Shown here one piece after another: positions 16,872 through 24,105 of a DNA stretch of 29,095 nt. The stretch is taken from contig UREN01000022.1 in the NCBI GenBank assembly GCA_900546885.1, forward strand, positions 1-29,095. Reading direction: 5' to 3'. The stretch's first letter is position 1, and each line of letters starts with the position of its first letter. Below the pieces are notes generated by a model. That model saw only the letters and a program-made list of their open reading frames with translations, did no database searches and was not told the DNA's origin. Position numbers and translations under genes: made by a program. Origin of the DNA: an uncultured Oscillospiraceae bacterium (GTDB taxonomy: Bacteria; Bacillota; Clostridia; Oscillospirales; Ruminococcaceae).

Positions 16872-17297
16872 ATGGCAGAAAGCATCTGCCTGCACTACAC
16901 CGTACCGGGGGACGATTTTACGCGCGCAGGCGAGGCCAGCGCAGACCTGAAGCAGCGGCTGAAAAAGCTTGGCATTCCGCCGGGCGCCGTGCGCAAGGTG
17001 TCAATTGCGCTGTATGAGGGCGAGATCAACCTGGCCATCCACGCGCATGGCGGGGACATTGACGTAGAGGTGGACGATGACGCGGTGCGCATGACACTTT
17101 CCGACACGGGCCCCGGCATTGCAGACATTGCCCTGGCCATGAGCGAGGGCTATTCCACTGCGCCGGACGAAGTGCGCAGCCTTGGCTTCGGCGCGGGCAT
17201 GGGGCTGCCCAATATGAAGAAATATTCCGATGAATTCGACATTCAATCTGCCGTCGGCGTGGGCACGACGGTGAAAATGGCCGTGCGCATCGATTGA
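16872..17297 (+). CDS. RsbW/SpoIIAB-like serine kinase or anti-sigma ATPase
   Basis: A 141-residue GHKL ATPase resembling anti-sigma factor kinases. The N-box region is IALYEGEINLAIHAHGG, G1 is SDTGPGI and G2 is GAGMGLPNMKKYSDEFDI. The ATG at 16872 begins one base after the preceding stop. GGGGAGG (16854-16860) serves it at 11 bases. A GTG at 16860 is in frame but overlaps the ribosome site and is less likely. No sigma factor or anti-anti-sigma (STAS) gene is in the window, so the partner is unknown. It is distinct from the GHKL ATPase of the minus operon, giving two such proteins at one locus. Confidence 0.85.
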   Translation: MAESICLHYTVPGDDFTRAGEASADLKQRLKKLGIPPGAVRKVSIALYEGEINLAIHAHGGDIDVEVDDDAVRMTLSDTGPGIADIALAMSEGYSTAPDEVRSLGFGAGMGLPNMKKYSDEFDIQSAVGVGTTVKMAVRID

Positions 17298-17335
17298 CAC
17301 CGCCGCGCCCGGCGCCAGGAAAGGAGGCGGCCCCG

Positions 17336-18610
17336 TTGGAGCAATTTACCCATTCTGTCATGCTGGACAAAGAACTTTGCATGGGCTGCATCAACTGCAT
17401 CAAGCGCTGCCCCACCGAGGCGATTCGCGTGCGCGACGGCAAAGCGCATATTTTGAAAGAGCGCTGCATCGACTGCGGCGAATGCATCCGCATTTGCCCG
17501 CACCACGCCAAAAAGGCCATTACAGACCCCATTTCTATTTTGGAAAACTTTCAGTATACCATTGCCCTTCCTCCGCCGAGTTTATATGGGCAGTATAACA
17601 ATTTGGAGGAACAGGACCTTCTGCTGGAGGCCCTGCTGGGCATGGGGTTCGACAGCGTGTTCGAGGTGGCAAAAGCGGCCGAGCTGGTGAGCGACGCCAC
17701 GCGCAGGCTGCTGCAAACGGGCAGCATGAAGCGGCCCGTCATCAGTTCTGCCTGCCCGGCCGTCACGCGGCTTATCCGCGTGCGCTTTCCCGAACTGATC
17801 GACCATGTGCTGCCCCTGGTGGCCCCCATCGAGCTGGCCGCGCGCATGGCAAAAAAGGACGCTGTGCGCAAAACGGGCCTGCCCAAAGAAGCCATTGGCT
17901 GCATCTTTCTGACGCCGTGCCCCGCCAAGGTGACGGCCACGCGCTCACCCGTGGGCTCTGCGCACAGCGAGGTAGACGGCGCCGTTGCCATCAAAGATAT
18001 CTACCCGCGCCTTCTCGCCTCGATGAAGCGCATCCAGCAGGTGGATTACCTGGCCAGCGCCGGGCGCATTGGCCTGGGCTGGGCCGAAAGCGGCGGCGAG
18101 GCCGCAGGGCTTGTGTCCACCGACAGCTACCTTGCGGCGGATGGCATTGAAAACGTCATTCGCGTGCTGGAGGACCTGGAGGACGAAAAATATCAAAACC
18201 TGGATTTTGTAGAGCTGAACGCCTGTGCGGGCGGCTGTGTGGGCGGCGTGCTGCAGGTGGAAAACCCCTATATTGCCAAAGCGAAAATCAAGCGCATGCG
18301 CCGCTATGCGCCCGTGAGCAAGAATCATCTTTCGGGCAGTATCCCGCGCGAGATGCTGTGGGATACAGACCTCACCTATCAGCCCGTGCTGGAACTGGGC
18401 AGCACACGCAGCGAGCGCTTTGCGCGGTACAGCCGCATGGAAGAGATTTTGCACCAGCTGCCGGGCCTGGACTGCGGCAGCTGCGGCGCGCCCACCTGCG
18501 CGGCATTGGCCGAAGACGTAGTGCGCGGGCAGGCCAGCGTAGACGACTGCACCGTGCTGATGCGCCGCCGCATGGAGGCGGTGCTTCGCGCACTGGGAAA
18601 GGATGAGTGA
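17336..18610 (+). CDS. HydS-like putative sensory [FeFe] hydrogenase homologue
   Basis: A 424-residue protein. Two N-terminal [4Fe-4S] sites (Cys15/18/21/25 and 44/47/50/54) lead into a reduced H-cluster domain with loops SSACPAV (Cys140), TPCPAKV (Cys195) and NACAGGC (Cys297, Cys301). A C-terminal Fe-S motif follows (Cys380, 383, 388, 405), like the RnfB-type four-Cys domain. All four presumed H-cluster ligands are present. Ala139 stands where catalytic enzymes have the proton-transfer Cys, a trait of sensory (group C/D) hydrogenases. There is no PAS domain, so it is closer to group D. The TTG start at 17336 is chosen because AAAGGAGG lies 8 bases upstream; an earlier TTG overlaps the preceding gene. 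Confidence 0.88.
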   Translation: MEQFTHSVMLDKELCMGCINCIKRCPTEAIRVRDGKAHILKERCIDCGECIRICPHHAKKAITDPISILENFQYTIALPPPSLYGQYNNLEEQDLLLEALLGMGFDSVFEVAKAAELVSDATRRLLQTGSMKRPVISSACPAVTRLIRVRFPELIDHVLPLVAPIELAARMAKKDAVRKTGLPKEAIGCIFLTPCPAKVTATRSPVGSAHSEVDGAVAIKDIYPRLLASMKRIQQVDYLASAGRIGLGWAESGGEAAGLVSTDSYLAADGIENVIRVLEDLEDEKYQNLDFVELNACAGGCVGGVLQVENPYIAKAKIKRMRRYAPVSKNHLSGSIPREMLWDTDLTYQPVLELGSTRSERFARYSRMEEILHQLPGLDCGSCGAPTCAALAEDVVRGQASVDDCTVLMRRRMEAVLRALGKDE

Positions 18611-18611
18611 G

Positions 18612-18956
18612 ATGAACAGCACAGAATTGGCCGCCGCATGCGGGTTTGCCCTCGCAGCAGGCGAGGGCGCCCGGCAGGTGCAGGGCATTTTTGCAGGGGA
18701 CCTTCTCTCCTGGGCCATGGGCCGCGCCAAGGAGGGCGACGCCTGGTTCACTGTAATGGGAAATGTGAACACGGTGGCTGTGGCCGCCCTGACAGACTGT
18801 GCCTGCGTGGTGCTGTGCCATGGCGCCGGGTGGGACGCCGGCGCGCTGCAAAGGGCCGGCGAGCAGGGCGTGGCGCTGTACACCTGCCCCCTGCCCGAAT
18901 TTGAGGCGGCCTATCTGGCGGCGGCAAAGCTGGGCCTGCCGCTGCCGCAGGCATGA
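18612..18956 (+). CDS. DRTGG-like protein 2
   Basis: A 114-residue protein that resembles the first DRTGG protein in size and layout: NSTELAAACGFALAAGEGAR at the start, a central DLLSWAMGRAKEGDAWFTVM and VVLCHGAGWDAGALQRAGE. No catalytic residues are recognised. The ATG at 18612 has AAGGA at 8 bases; another ATG at 18603 lies too close to that site. The stop overlaps the PHP gene start (ATGA), indicating coupling. It is divergent from protein 1, so the pair may form a heteromer or bind different ligands. This is inference. Confidence 0.75.
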   Translation: MNSTELAAACGFALAAGEGARQVQGIFAGDLLSWAMGRAKEGDAWFTVMGNVNTVAVAALTDCACVVLCHGAGWDAGALQRAGEQGVALYTCPLPEFEAAYLAAAKLGLPLPQA

Positions 18957-19651
18957 GCGCGCTGCGGGGCGACCTTCACGTCCACACCTGCCTTTCCCCC
19001 TGCGCAGACGATGCCCTTACCCCCGCCATGGCCGTGGGCATGGCCAAGCTGGCCGGGGCAGATGTGATAGCCGTGACCGACCACAATTCCGCCCGCAACC
19101 TGCCCGCAGCACAGGCCGCGTGCCAGGCATACGGCCTGCGCCTTTTGCCGGGCGTTGAAGTGAACACCGCAGAAGAGATTCACCTGTTGTGCTATTTTTC
19201 CCGTGTAAAAACGGCTTTGCAGTTTGGCGCCATATTGTACGAGGCCCTGCCGGCATTCCCTTATGACCCAGCGATATGGGGCCGCCAGCTTGTGGTGGAC
19301 GAAGAGGACCATGTTCTGGACGAGGTGGAAAAACTGCTAACCGGTGCCGTGCGCCTGACGCTTGCCGAGGTTGCGGCGCTGTGCCGCCGCATGGGCGGCG
19401 TGCCCGTGCCTGCCCATGCGGATGCAGACAGCTATTCCGTCTTCTCGGTGCTGGGCGGCTGGCCCATGGATGTGGATTTTGAGCTGTTGGAAGTGAAATT
19501 CCCCGAGCGGGCTGAAAAATTGATGGCAGCCGGGCTTTTGCCCGCAGACAGGCCCGTGCTCACTTCTTCGGACGCGCATTGTATCGAGGCCGTTGCCAGC
19601 CGCATGAGCACCCTGGAAGAGGGCTCACCTCTGTACCGTCTGCTGGGGTAG
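18953..19651 (+). CDS. PHP-domain metal-dependent phosphoesterase
   Basis: A 232-residue PHP-family protein with the metal-binding signatures in order: GDLHVHTCLSPC (His at residues 9 and 11), AVTDHNS, LPGVEVN, PAHADADS and TSSDAH. These predict a di- or trinuclear metal centre and phosphoesterase activity. There is no polymerase or other fused domain. The start overlaps the preceding stop by 4 bases. PHP proteins with DRTGG and HydS-like genes recur in clostridial hydrogenase loci, but I know of no firm substrate. It could hydrolyse a signal nucleotide or remove a phosphate placed by the ATPases. Confidence 0.88.
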   Translation: MSALRGDLHVHTCLSPCADDALTPAMAVGMAKLAGADVIAVTDHNSARNLPAAQAACQAYGLRLLPGVEVNTAEEIHLLCYFSRVKTALQFGAILYEALPAFPYDPAIWGRQLVVDEEDHVLDEVEKLLTGAVRLTLAEVAALCRRMGGVPVPAHADADSYSVFSVLGGWPMDVDFELLEVKFPERAEKLMAAGLLPADRPVLTSSDAHCIEAVASRMSTLEEGSPLYRLLG

Positions 19652-19684
19652 GGCCCGTTCACACCTTCTCTGCAATAGAAAAAG

Positions 19685-19720
19685 CCCCCGTATGCATGGC
19701 ATGCGGGGGTTTTCTGTTTT
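19685..19720 (+). terminator. Terminator of the HydS/PHP operon
   Basis: CCCCCGTATGC (19685-19695) pairs with GCATGCGGGGG (19699-19709), with one G-U, followed by TTTTC and further T. A-residues upstream could let it work for the convergent gene at 19740 too. Confidence 0.9.
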
Positions 19721-19739
19721 GTTTTAAGCGGGAAATGAT

Positions 19740-20507
19740 TCATTCCGTCTGCACCCAGTAGCGCTGAATGACAAATCCGTCCGCGCCTGGGCGCTCGTCC
19801 TCCAGAACGCCGCCGCAGGCAAGGATGGTGTGCGCAGAGGCGATATTATCTTTCGCACAGGTCACCAGTGCGCGGGGGATGCCCAGCGCGCGGCACACCT
19901 CCAGCGCCTGCCGCAAAATCTGCTTTGCGTAGCCCTTGCGCCGCTCAGAGGGGCGCACGCTGTAGCCAATGTGCCCGCCGCGCTCTGCCAGCGCGCGGTT
20001 CAGCCGGTGGCGCACATTGGCAAACCCCACCACGCGCCCGTCTGCCGGGCGCAGGGCGCACAGCGTGGTGGCCGGCACATGCCCGGGGCGCACCGTCTCT
20101 TCCCGTGCGCCCGCCTGCACGGCGGCCAAGTATTCTGAAAAGGTCTGGGCGCTGGCCAGCCCGCCGGTGCCGTCCATGGCGCTTTTGGCCGCAATGCATT
20201 CGGCCCGGTACGAGACAATCTCTTCTTTCAGGGCCATGCTGGGCGGCACAAGGCGCAAATGGTCCCTCGCAGCGGGGTGCGGGTCTGGCGCCAGGGCGGC
20301 CAGCTTTTGCGCCGGGCGGTAGCGCCCACCGGGCAGGTGTTCGGCATAGCCAAGGTCTACCAGGCAGGCCAGCAGGCGGTGCACTGTGCTTTTGGAAAGC
20401 CCCAGCGCAGCGCTGAGCTCCTGCAGGGCAACAGGCCGTTTTGCCCGCGCCAGTGCCTCTAAAATATGAAATGCGCGCGCCACGCTTTGCACGCCGGGCT
20501 CTGGCAT
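19740..20507 (-). CDS. IclR-type HTH fused to a GNAT acetyltransferase
   Basis: A 255-residue fusion. Residues about 6-70 form an IclR-type winged helix: VQSVARAFHILEALA, QELSAALGLSKSTVHRLLAC and DLGYAEHLPGGRYRPAQKL. The IclR effector domain that normally follows is absent. Residues about 84-255 are a GNAT domain of the predicted-acetyltransferase type, with GHIGYSVRPSERRKGYAKQI (178-197) as the acetyl-CoA site and VTCAKDNIASAHTILACGGV. The ATG at 20507 has GGGAGG 8 bases upstream; a GTG at 20516 is in frame but too close. No frame break occurs at the junction. It may be a regulator whose activity senses or uses acetyl-CoA, or an enzyme that controls its own gene. I know of MarR-GNAT fusions but not this pairing as a common one. 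Confidence 0.85.
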   Translation of the reverse strand: MPEPGVQSVARAFHILEALARAKRPVALQELSAALGLSKSTVHRLLACLVDLGYAEHLPGGRYRPAQKLAALAPDPHPAARDHLRLVPPSMALKEEIVSYRAECIAAKSAMDGTGGLASAQTFSEYLAAVQAGAREETVRPGHVPATTLCALRPADGRVVGFANVRHRLNRALAERGGHIGYSVRPSERRKGYAKQILRQALEVCRALGIPRALVTCAKDNIASAHTILACGGVLEDERPGADGFVIQRYWVQTE

Positions 20508-20548
20508 GCCTTGCACCTCCCTCTCCGCATGTTTCGGGCAGCGGCCGT

Positions 20549-21370
20549 TCAGGGAAAGCTCTGCCCGTCAGCGTCCGTGTCCGCCTCTGCCTGCCGCTGT
20601 TCCCGCTGGTGCTGCGTGATGGAAAACACCTTTTCCATCACAGGCCAAAGCAGAAAATCCGCCCACAACACAATCAGCATGGGCGCGCCGGCACACAGCA
20701 GCAAAAGGCTGAACCAGGGCTGAAGCACCAGCACCATCACCGCCCAGGCGCCCGCCAGCAGCAGGCCGGCCGGCAGCGAGCGCCACACATGGCCAAACAC
20801 CAGCAGCACGCTGTTTTGCAAGGCGGCCCGGGTGGGCAGCGTAAGAAACAGCACCTGCATGGTAAAAAAGTGCCAAACCAGAAACACCAGCAAAAGCCCC
20901 AGGATAACCCCCGCATACAGCAGGGCCGAGGCCTGCACGGCCCCATATAGCACAAGCCGGGCACACAGGGTCTCTATCAGCAGCAGAAAGCTCAGCACCA
21001 TACCCGGGGCACGCGTCTGGCGCCGGTTTTCCCGGCAGGCGGTTTTGAAATCGTGCCAAACATAGCCGGGTTCGTCGCGCACCGTTTTCAGCACCACAAA
21101 ATGCAGGCCTGCCATGGCAGGCCCCGCTGACACCGAGGCCAGCACATACCCGGCCAGCGCTGCCACAAACACGGCCGGGTGCCCACCCAGCAGCATCAGC
21201 ACGGCCGCACAGACGGCCATGGGCAGGCAGCAAAGGCAGAACAGGGCCCCCGCCTTCCAAAGGGTGCCCGCGTCCCGCAGCAAAATTTCAAAGTAACGGG
21301 CCGGGCCTTTTTTGGGCGGTGCGTCTTTTTCCACACCGGGGCCCGGGGCCACCCAGGACGGTTTAAACAA
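20549..21370 (-). CDS. YesL-like (DUF624) integral membrane protein
   Basis: A 273-residue membrane protein with about six hydrophobic segments (for example LFCLCCLPMAVCAAVLMLLG and GVILGLLLVFLVWHFFTMQV), charged loops and an arginine-rich cytoplasmic stretch between segments. Layout and HDFKTACRENRRQ-like loops fit DUF624/YesL proteins, often found near sugar-uptake genes; no transporter is present here. The TTG at 21370 is the best start, with AGAGGGG five bases upstream, a slightly short spacing. The function is unknown. It lies about 41 bases upstream of the IclR-GNAT gene on the same strand, so the two are probably cotranscribed. Confidence 0.72.
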   Translation of the reverse strand: MFKPSWVAPGPGVEKDAPPKKGPARYFEILLRDAGTLWKAGALFCLCCLPMAVCAAVLMLLGGHPAVFVAALAGYVLASVSAGPAMAGLHFVVLKTVRDEPGYVWHDFKTACRENRRQTRAPGMVLSFLLLIETLCARLVLYGAVQASALLYAGVILGLLLVFLVWHFFTMQVLFLTLPTRAALQNSVLLVFGHVWRSLPAGLLLAGAWAVMVLVLQPWFSLLLLCAGAPMLIVLWADFLLWPVMEKVFSITQHQREQRQAEADTDADGQSFP

Positions 21371-21523
21371 AGGAACCCCTCTCTTTCTTCTTTTGAAACG
21401 GATGGGCCGCGTCCACCTGCGCGCGGCCCGGGTACAGCCTGCGGTAGGGGTTCTGCACGCGCTGTGCAGGCGAAGGGGTGCGCAGCTTCGGCCTCAAAAG
21501 CGCGGCCAGGCGCGCGCGGGGCT
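21371..21523. other. Intergenic stretch between plsC and the YesL-like gene
   Basis: These 153 bases contain no gene. A small hairpin, CTGCAC and GTGCAG around GCGCT, is visible without a T-tract, so I see no clear terminator here. Readthrough from plsC is possible. Confidence 0.5.
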
Positions 21524-22249
21524 TCACACTTCCCCCTTTGCCGCGGCAATGGCCTGCGCCACCTGTGCCGCCAGCTCGTGCTGTGCCGTGCGCCCCAGCC
21601 CCGCCGTCTCTACGGGCGGCAGAATTGTGATGTTGACATGCGCAGGCTTCATCAAATTGTGATTGGCCTCCATAATCTTGTAGCTGCCATCAATGGCCAC
21701 CGGCACCACGGGCGCCCCGGCCTTGCATGCAATGCGGAAAGCCCCGGCCTTGAACTCGCCCATGGCGTCCCCCTTCGAGCGCGTGCCCTCCGGAAACACC
21801 ACCACGCTTTCCCCGGCCTGCACAAGCGCCTGCGCCTGCCGCATAGCCTCCATAGAGTGGCGGGGGCTTTTGCGGTCGATGAACACACAATCCAGCAGCT
21901 TCATCCAGGTGCGCACCAGCGGGATCTTCTTTGTCTCAATCTTGGCCACCAGCGCGTGCGGCTCGTCCAGATACATCAGCATCAGGGGGATGTCATAATC
22001 GCCCTGGTGGTTCGGCGTAAACACCACGGCGCGCCCTTTCGGGATATTTTCCTGCCCTTTTACCGTGACAGTAACGCCCGCAATGCGCAGCAGCGTGCCC
22101 GCCCACATGCGCACATAGCGGTGGATATAGGCCTTTGCGCCGGGGGCCCCGGCCGCTTTTTTGCGCTGTGCGCAAATCATCTGCGGCACAAGGGCCACCA
22201 GCGCCCCAAAGAAATATAAAAACCAAACGATTGTTCGAAGCAAAGCCAT
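21524..22249 (-). CDS. plsC: 1-acyl-sn-glycerol-3-phosphate acyltransferase
   Basis: A 241-residue membrane-associated acyltransferase making phosphatidic acid from lysophosphatidic acid. The N-terminal hydrophobic segment (residues about 5-25) is followed by the catalytic NHQGDYD (80-86, the HX4D motif, His81 and Asp86) and by VFPEGTRSKGD (151-161), the acyl-acceptor site. VVPVAIDGSYKIME is a further family block. The ATG at 22249 is chosen for its GGAGGG site; an upstream ATG would add about 10 residues with no ribosome site. It is divergent from the GNAT gene at 22491. Confidence 0.93.
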   Translation of the reverse strand: MALLRTIVWFLYFFGALVALVPQMICAQRKKAAGAPGAKAYIHRYVRMWAGTLLRIAGVTVTVKGQENIPKGRAVVFTPNHQGDYDIPLMLMYLDEPHALVAKIETKKIPLVRTWMKLLDCVFIDRKSPRHSMEAMRQAQALVQAGESVVVFPEGTRSKGDAMGEFKAGAFRIACKAGAPVVPVAIDGSYKIMEANHNLMKPAHVNITILPPVETAGLGRTAQHELAAQVAQAIAAAKGEV

Positions 22250-22410
22250 GCGGGGCCCTCCGGTTCCATTCATTCTGCCCGGCAGCACCAAAACAGGGCG
22301 AACTGCCCAAGCATAGAATTTATCATACCGCAAAACACGGCGTTTGTATAGCAAGCGCGCCAAAACATTTGAAAAAACAGCGTAAAATTACAGATTTTAC
22401 ACAAAAGCTA

Positions 22411-22419
22411 TGGTATAAT
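22411..22419 (+). promoter_or_regulatory. Extended -10 promoter for the GNAT-gluQ unit
   Basis: TGGTATAAT: a consensus TATAAT (22414-22419) with an upstream TG. No good -35 box is visible at 16-18 bases. It lies about 72 bases ahead of the ATG at 22491, in the divergent 240-base region shared with plsC. Confidence 0.7.
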
Positions 22420-22490
22420 AATTCTGTTTATAAGCCTTTTGCGGGTTTGTGCACAAGCCCTGACTATTTTCGTCTGAGGGAGGCGAAACG

Positions 22491-23102
22491 ATGGGAACTG
22501 TAACACTTCGCTTTGCAGAAAAAAGGGACGCCGGGATGATGATGGCCATTTATGCGCCCTTTGTGCTGGAGACGACAGCCACATGGGAGACCGCCGTGCC
22601 GCCCCGCCCGGAATTTGAGGCGCGGATGGAGCAGTGCAGCGCGGACGGCCTGCCGTGGATTGTGGTGGAAGAGGACGGCGCGCTGCTGGGGTATGCCTAT
22701 GGCGCACGTTTCGGCCGCCGCGCCGGGTATGCCTGGGATGTAGAGGTTTCGGTATACCTCTCGGAAGATGCGCACGGCCGCCACATCGGCACAGCTCTGT
22801 ACGGCGCGCTGCTGGCGCTGCTCAAACGGCAGGGATATCTCAATTGTTACGCGCTCATCACGGAAGGGAATTTTGCCAGCGAAGAATTTCATAAAGCGCT
22901 GGGTTTTGAGCCGGCGGCCCGGCTGGAACGCTGCGGGTATAAAATGGGGCAATGGCTGAGCCTGTGCTGTTATCACCTTGCCCTGGCCGCGCGGCCGCAG
23001 GCCCCGGCAAGGCCCGTGCCGCTTTCCGCCGTGCCGGCAGAGCAGGCGGCCTCTGTTCTGCGGCGGGCCGCCATGCTGGTGAAAGGGGCGGGCGGGCATT
23101 GA
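22491..23102 (+). CDS. GNAT N-acetyltransferase, phosphinothricin-acetyltransferase-like
   Basis: A 203-residue GNAT enzyme. Motifs resemble the Pat/YncA group: IYAPFVLETTATWE near the start, LLGYAYGARFGRRAGYAWDV, EVSVYLSEDAHGRHIGTALY (acetyl-CoA loop) and ITEGNFASEEFHKALGFE. Such enzymes acetylate amino-acid-like amines, and some give resistance to phosphinothricin-type compounds, but the substrate here is not known. The last 40 or so residues (after LCCYHLALAA) are Ala/Pro-rich and extend beyond the usual domain. GAGGGAGG precedes the ATG. The stop overlaps the gluQ start. Confidence 0.85.
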   Translation: MGTVTLRFAEKRDAGMMMAIYAPFVLETTATWETAVPPRPEFEARMEQCSADGLPWIVVEEDGALLGYAYGARFGRRAGYAWDVEVSVYLSEDAHGRHIGTALYGALLALLKRQGYLNCYALITEGNFASEEFHKALGFEPAARLERCGYKMGQWLSLCCYHLALAARPQAPARPVPLSAVPAEQAASVLRRAAMLVKGAGGH

Positions 23103-24052
23103 GCGCGCCCCCCGTGGGGCGCTTTGCGCCCAGCCCCTCCGGGCGCATGCATCTGGGCAATGCCCTGACGGCGCTTTTGGCGTGGCTTTCGGTAAAAAGC
23201 CGCGGCGGGCGCTTTGTGCTGCGCATTGAAGACCTGGACCCCGCCCGCTGCCGCCCGGAATATGCCCGTCAGCTGATGGACGATTTGTGCTGGCTGGGCC
23301 TTACCTGGGACGAAGGCCCGGGCGCATGCGAGGCAAACGCCCCTTATTTTCAAAGCCAGTGCACCCCATATTATGAGGCGGCGCTGGCCCGGCTGCGCTG
23401 TGCCGGGCCCGTATACCCCTGTTATTGCTCGCGGGCAGACCTTCACGCTGCCAGCGCACCGCATCTTGCCGACGGCACAGCCCTGTACGCGGGCACATGC
23501 CGCGGCCTTTCCCCCGCACAGCGGGCCGAAAAAGAGGCCGCCGGCCGCCGGGGCGCGCTGCGCGTTGCCGTGCCGCAGCGGGAAGTGAGTTTTTCAGACG
23601 GGCTGTGCGGCACCGTGCGGCAGGAGCTTTCCACCCAGTGCGGAGATTTTATTGTGCGCCGCTCGGACGGGGTGTTCGCCTACCAGCTGGCCGTGGTGGT
23701 GGATGACGCGCGCATGGGCGTCACCGAAGTGGTGCGCGGGCGCGACCTGCTGGCCTCTACCCCGCGCCAGATCTTTCTGCAGCAGGCACTGGGCCTGGCC
23801 ACCCCGCACTATTTTCACACGCCCCTGCTGGTAAACGGGCAGGGCGCGCGCCTTTCCAAACGGGACGGCGCACTGGACCTTGGCGTGCTGCGCCAAAAAT
23901 TTACGCCCCGGCAGCTGCTGGGGCGCCTGGCTGCGCTGGCCGGGCTGTTGCCCGCGCCGGAAAGTGTAAGCCTGCAGACGCTCGCGGCCCATTTTTCCTG
24001 GCAAGCGGTGCACAGCGCCGACATTACGGTGCCGGAAGGCTGGTTTTCCTGA
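23099..24052 (+). CDS. gluQ: Glutamyl-queuosine tRNA(Asp) synthetase
   Basis: A 317-residue GluRS-like protein with only the catalytic core and no anticodon-binding domain. It should attach glutamate to queuosine at position 34 of tRNA(Asp). The HIGH-like motif is FAPSPSGRMHLGN (9-21), followed by RFVLRIEDLDPAR. Cys108, Cys110, Tyr130 and Cys134 fit the Zn-binding site, and RLSKRDG (251-257) is the KMSKS-like loop. The TTG at 23099 is inferred: it overlaps the GNAT stop (TTGA), AAAGGGG lies 10 bases upstream, and it starts just before the conserved core. Earlier in-frame codons lie inside the GNAT gene. Confidence 0.88.
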   Translation: MSAPPVGRFAPSPSGRMHLGNALTALLAWLSVKSRGGRFVLRIEDLDPARCRPEYARQLMDDLCWLGLTWDEGPGACEANAPYFQSQCTPYYEAALARLRCAGPVYPCYCSRADLHAASAPHLADGTALYAGTCRGLSPAQRAEKEAAGRRGALRVAVPQREVSFSDGLCGTVRQELSTQCGDFIVRRSDGVFAYQLAVVVDDARMGVTEVVRGRDLLASTPRQIFLQQALGLATPHYFHTPLLVNGQGARLSKRDGALDLGVLRQKFTPRQLLGRLAALAGLLPAPESVSLQTLAAHFSWQAVHSADITVPEGWFS

Positions 24053-24105
24053 GGCAGGGCGCCGGCAGCACCGCAGCAATCGCCCCGGAAAGGAGAGAGA
24101 GCCAT

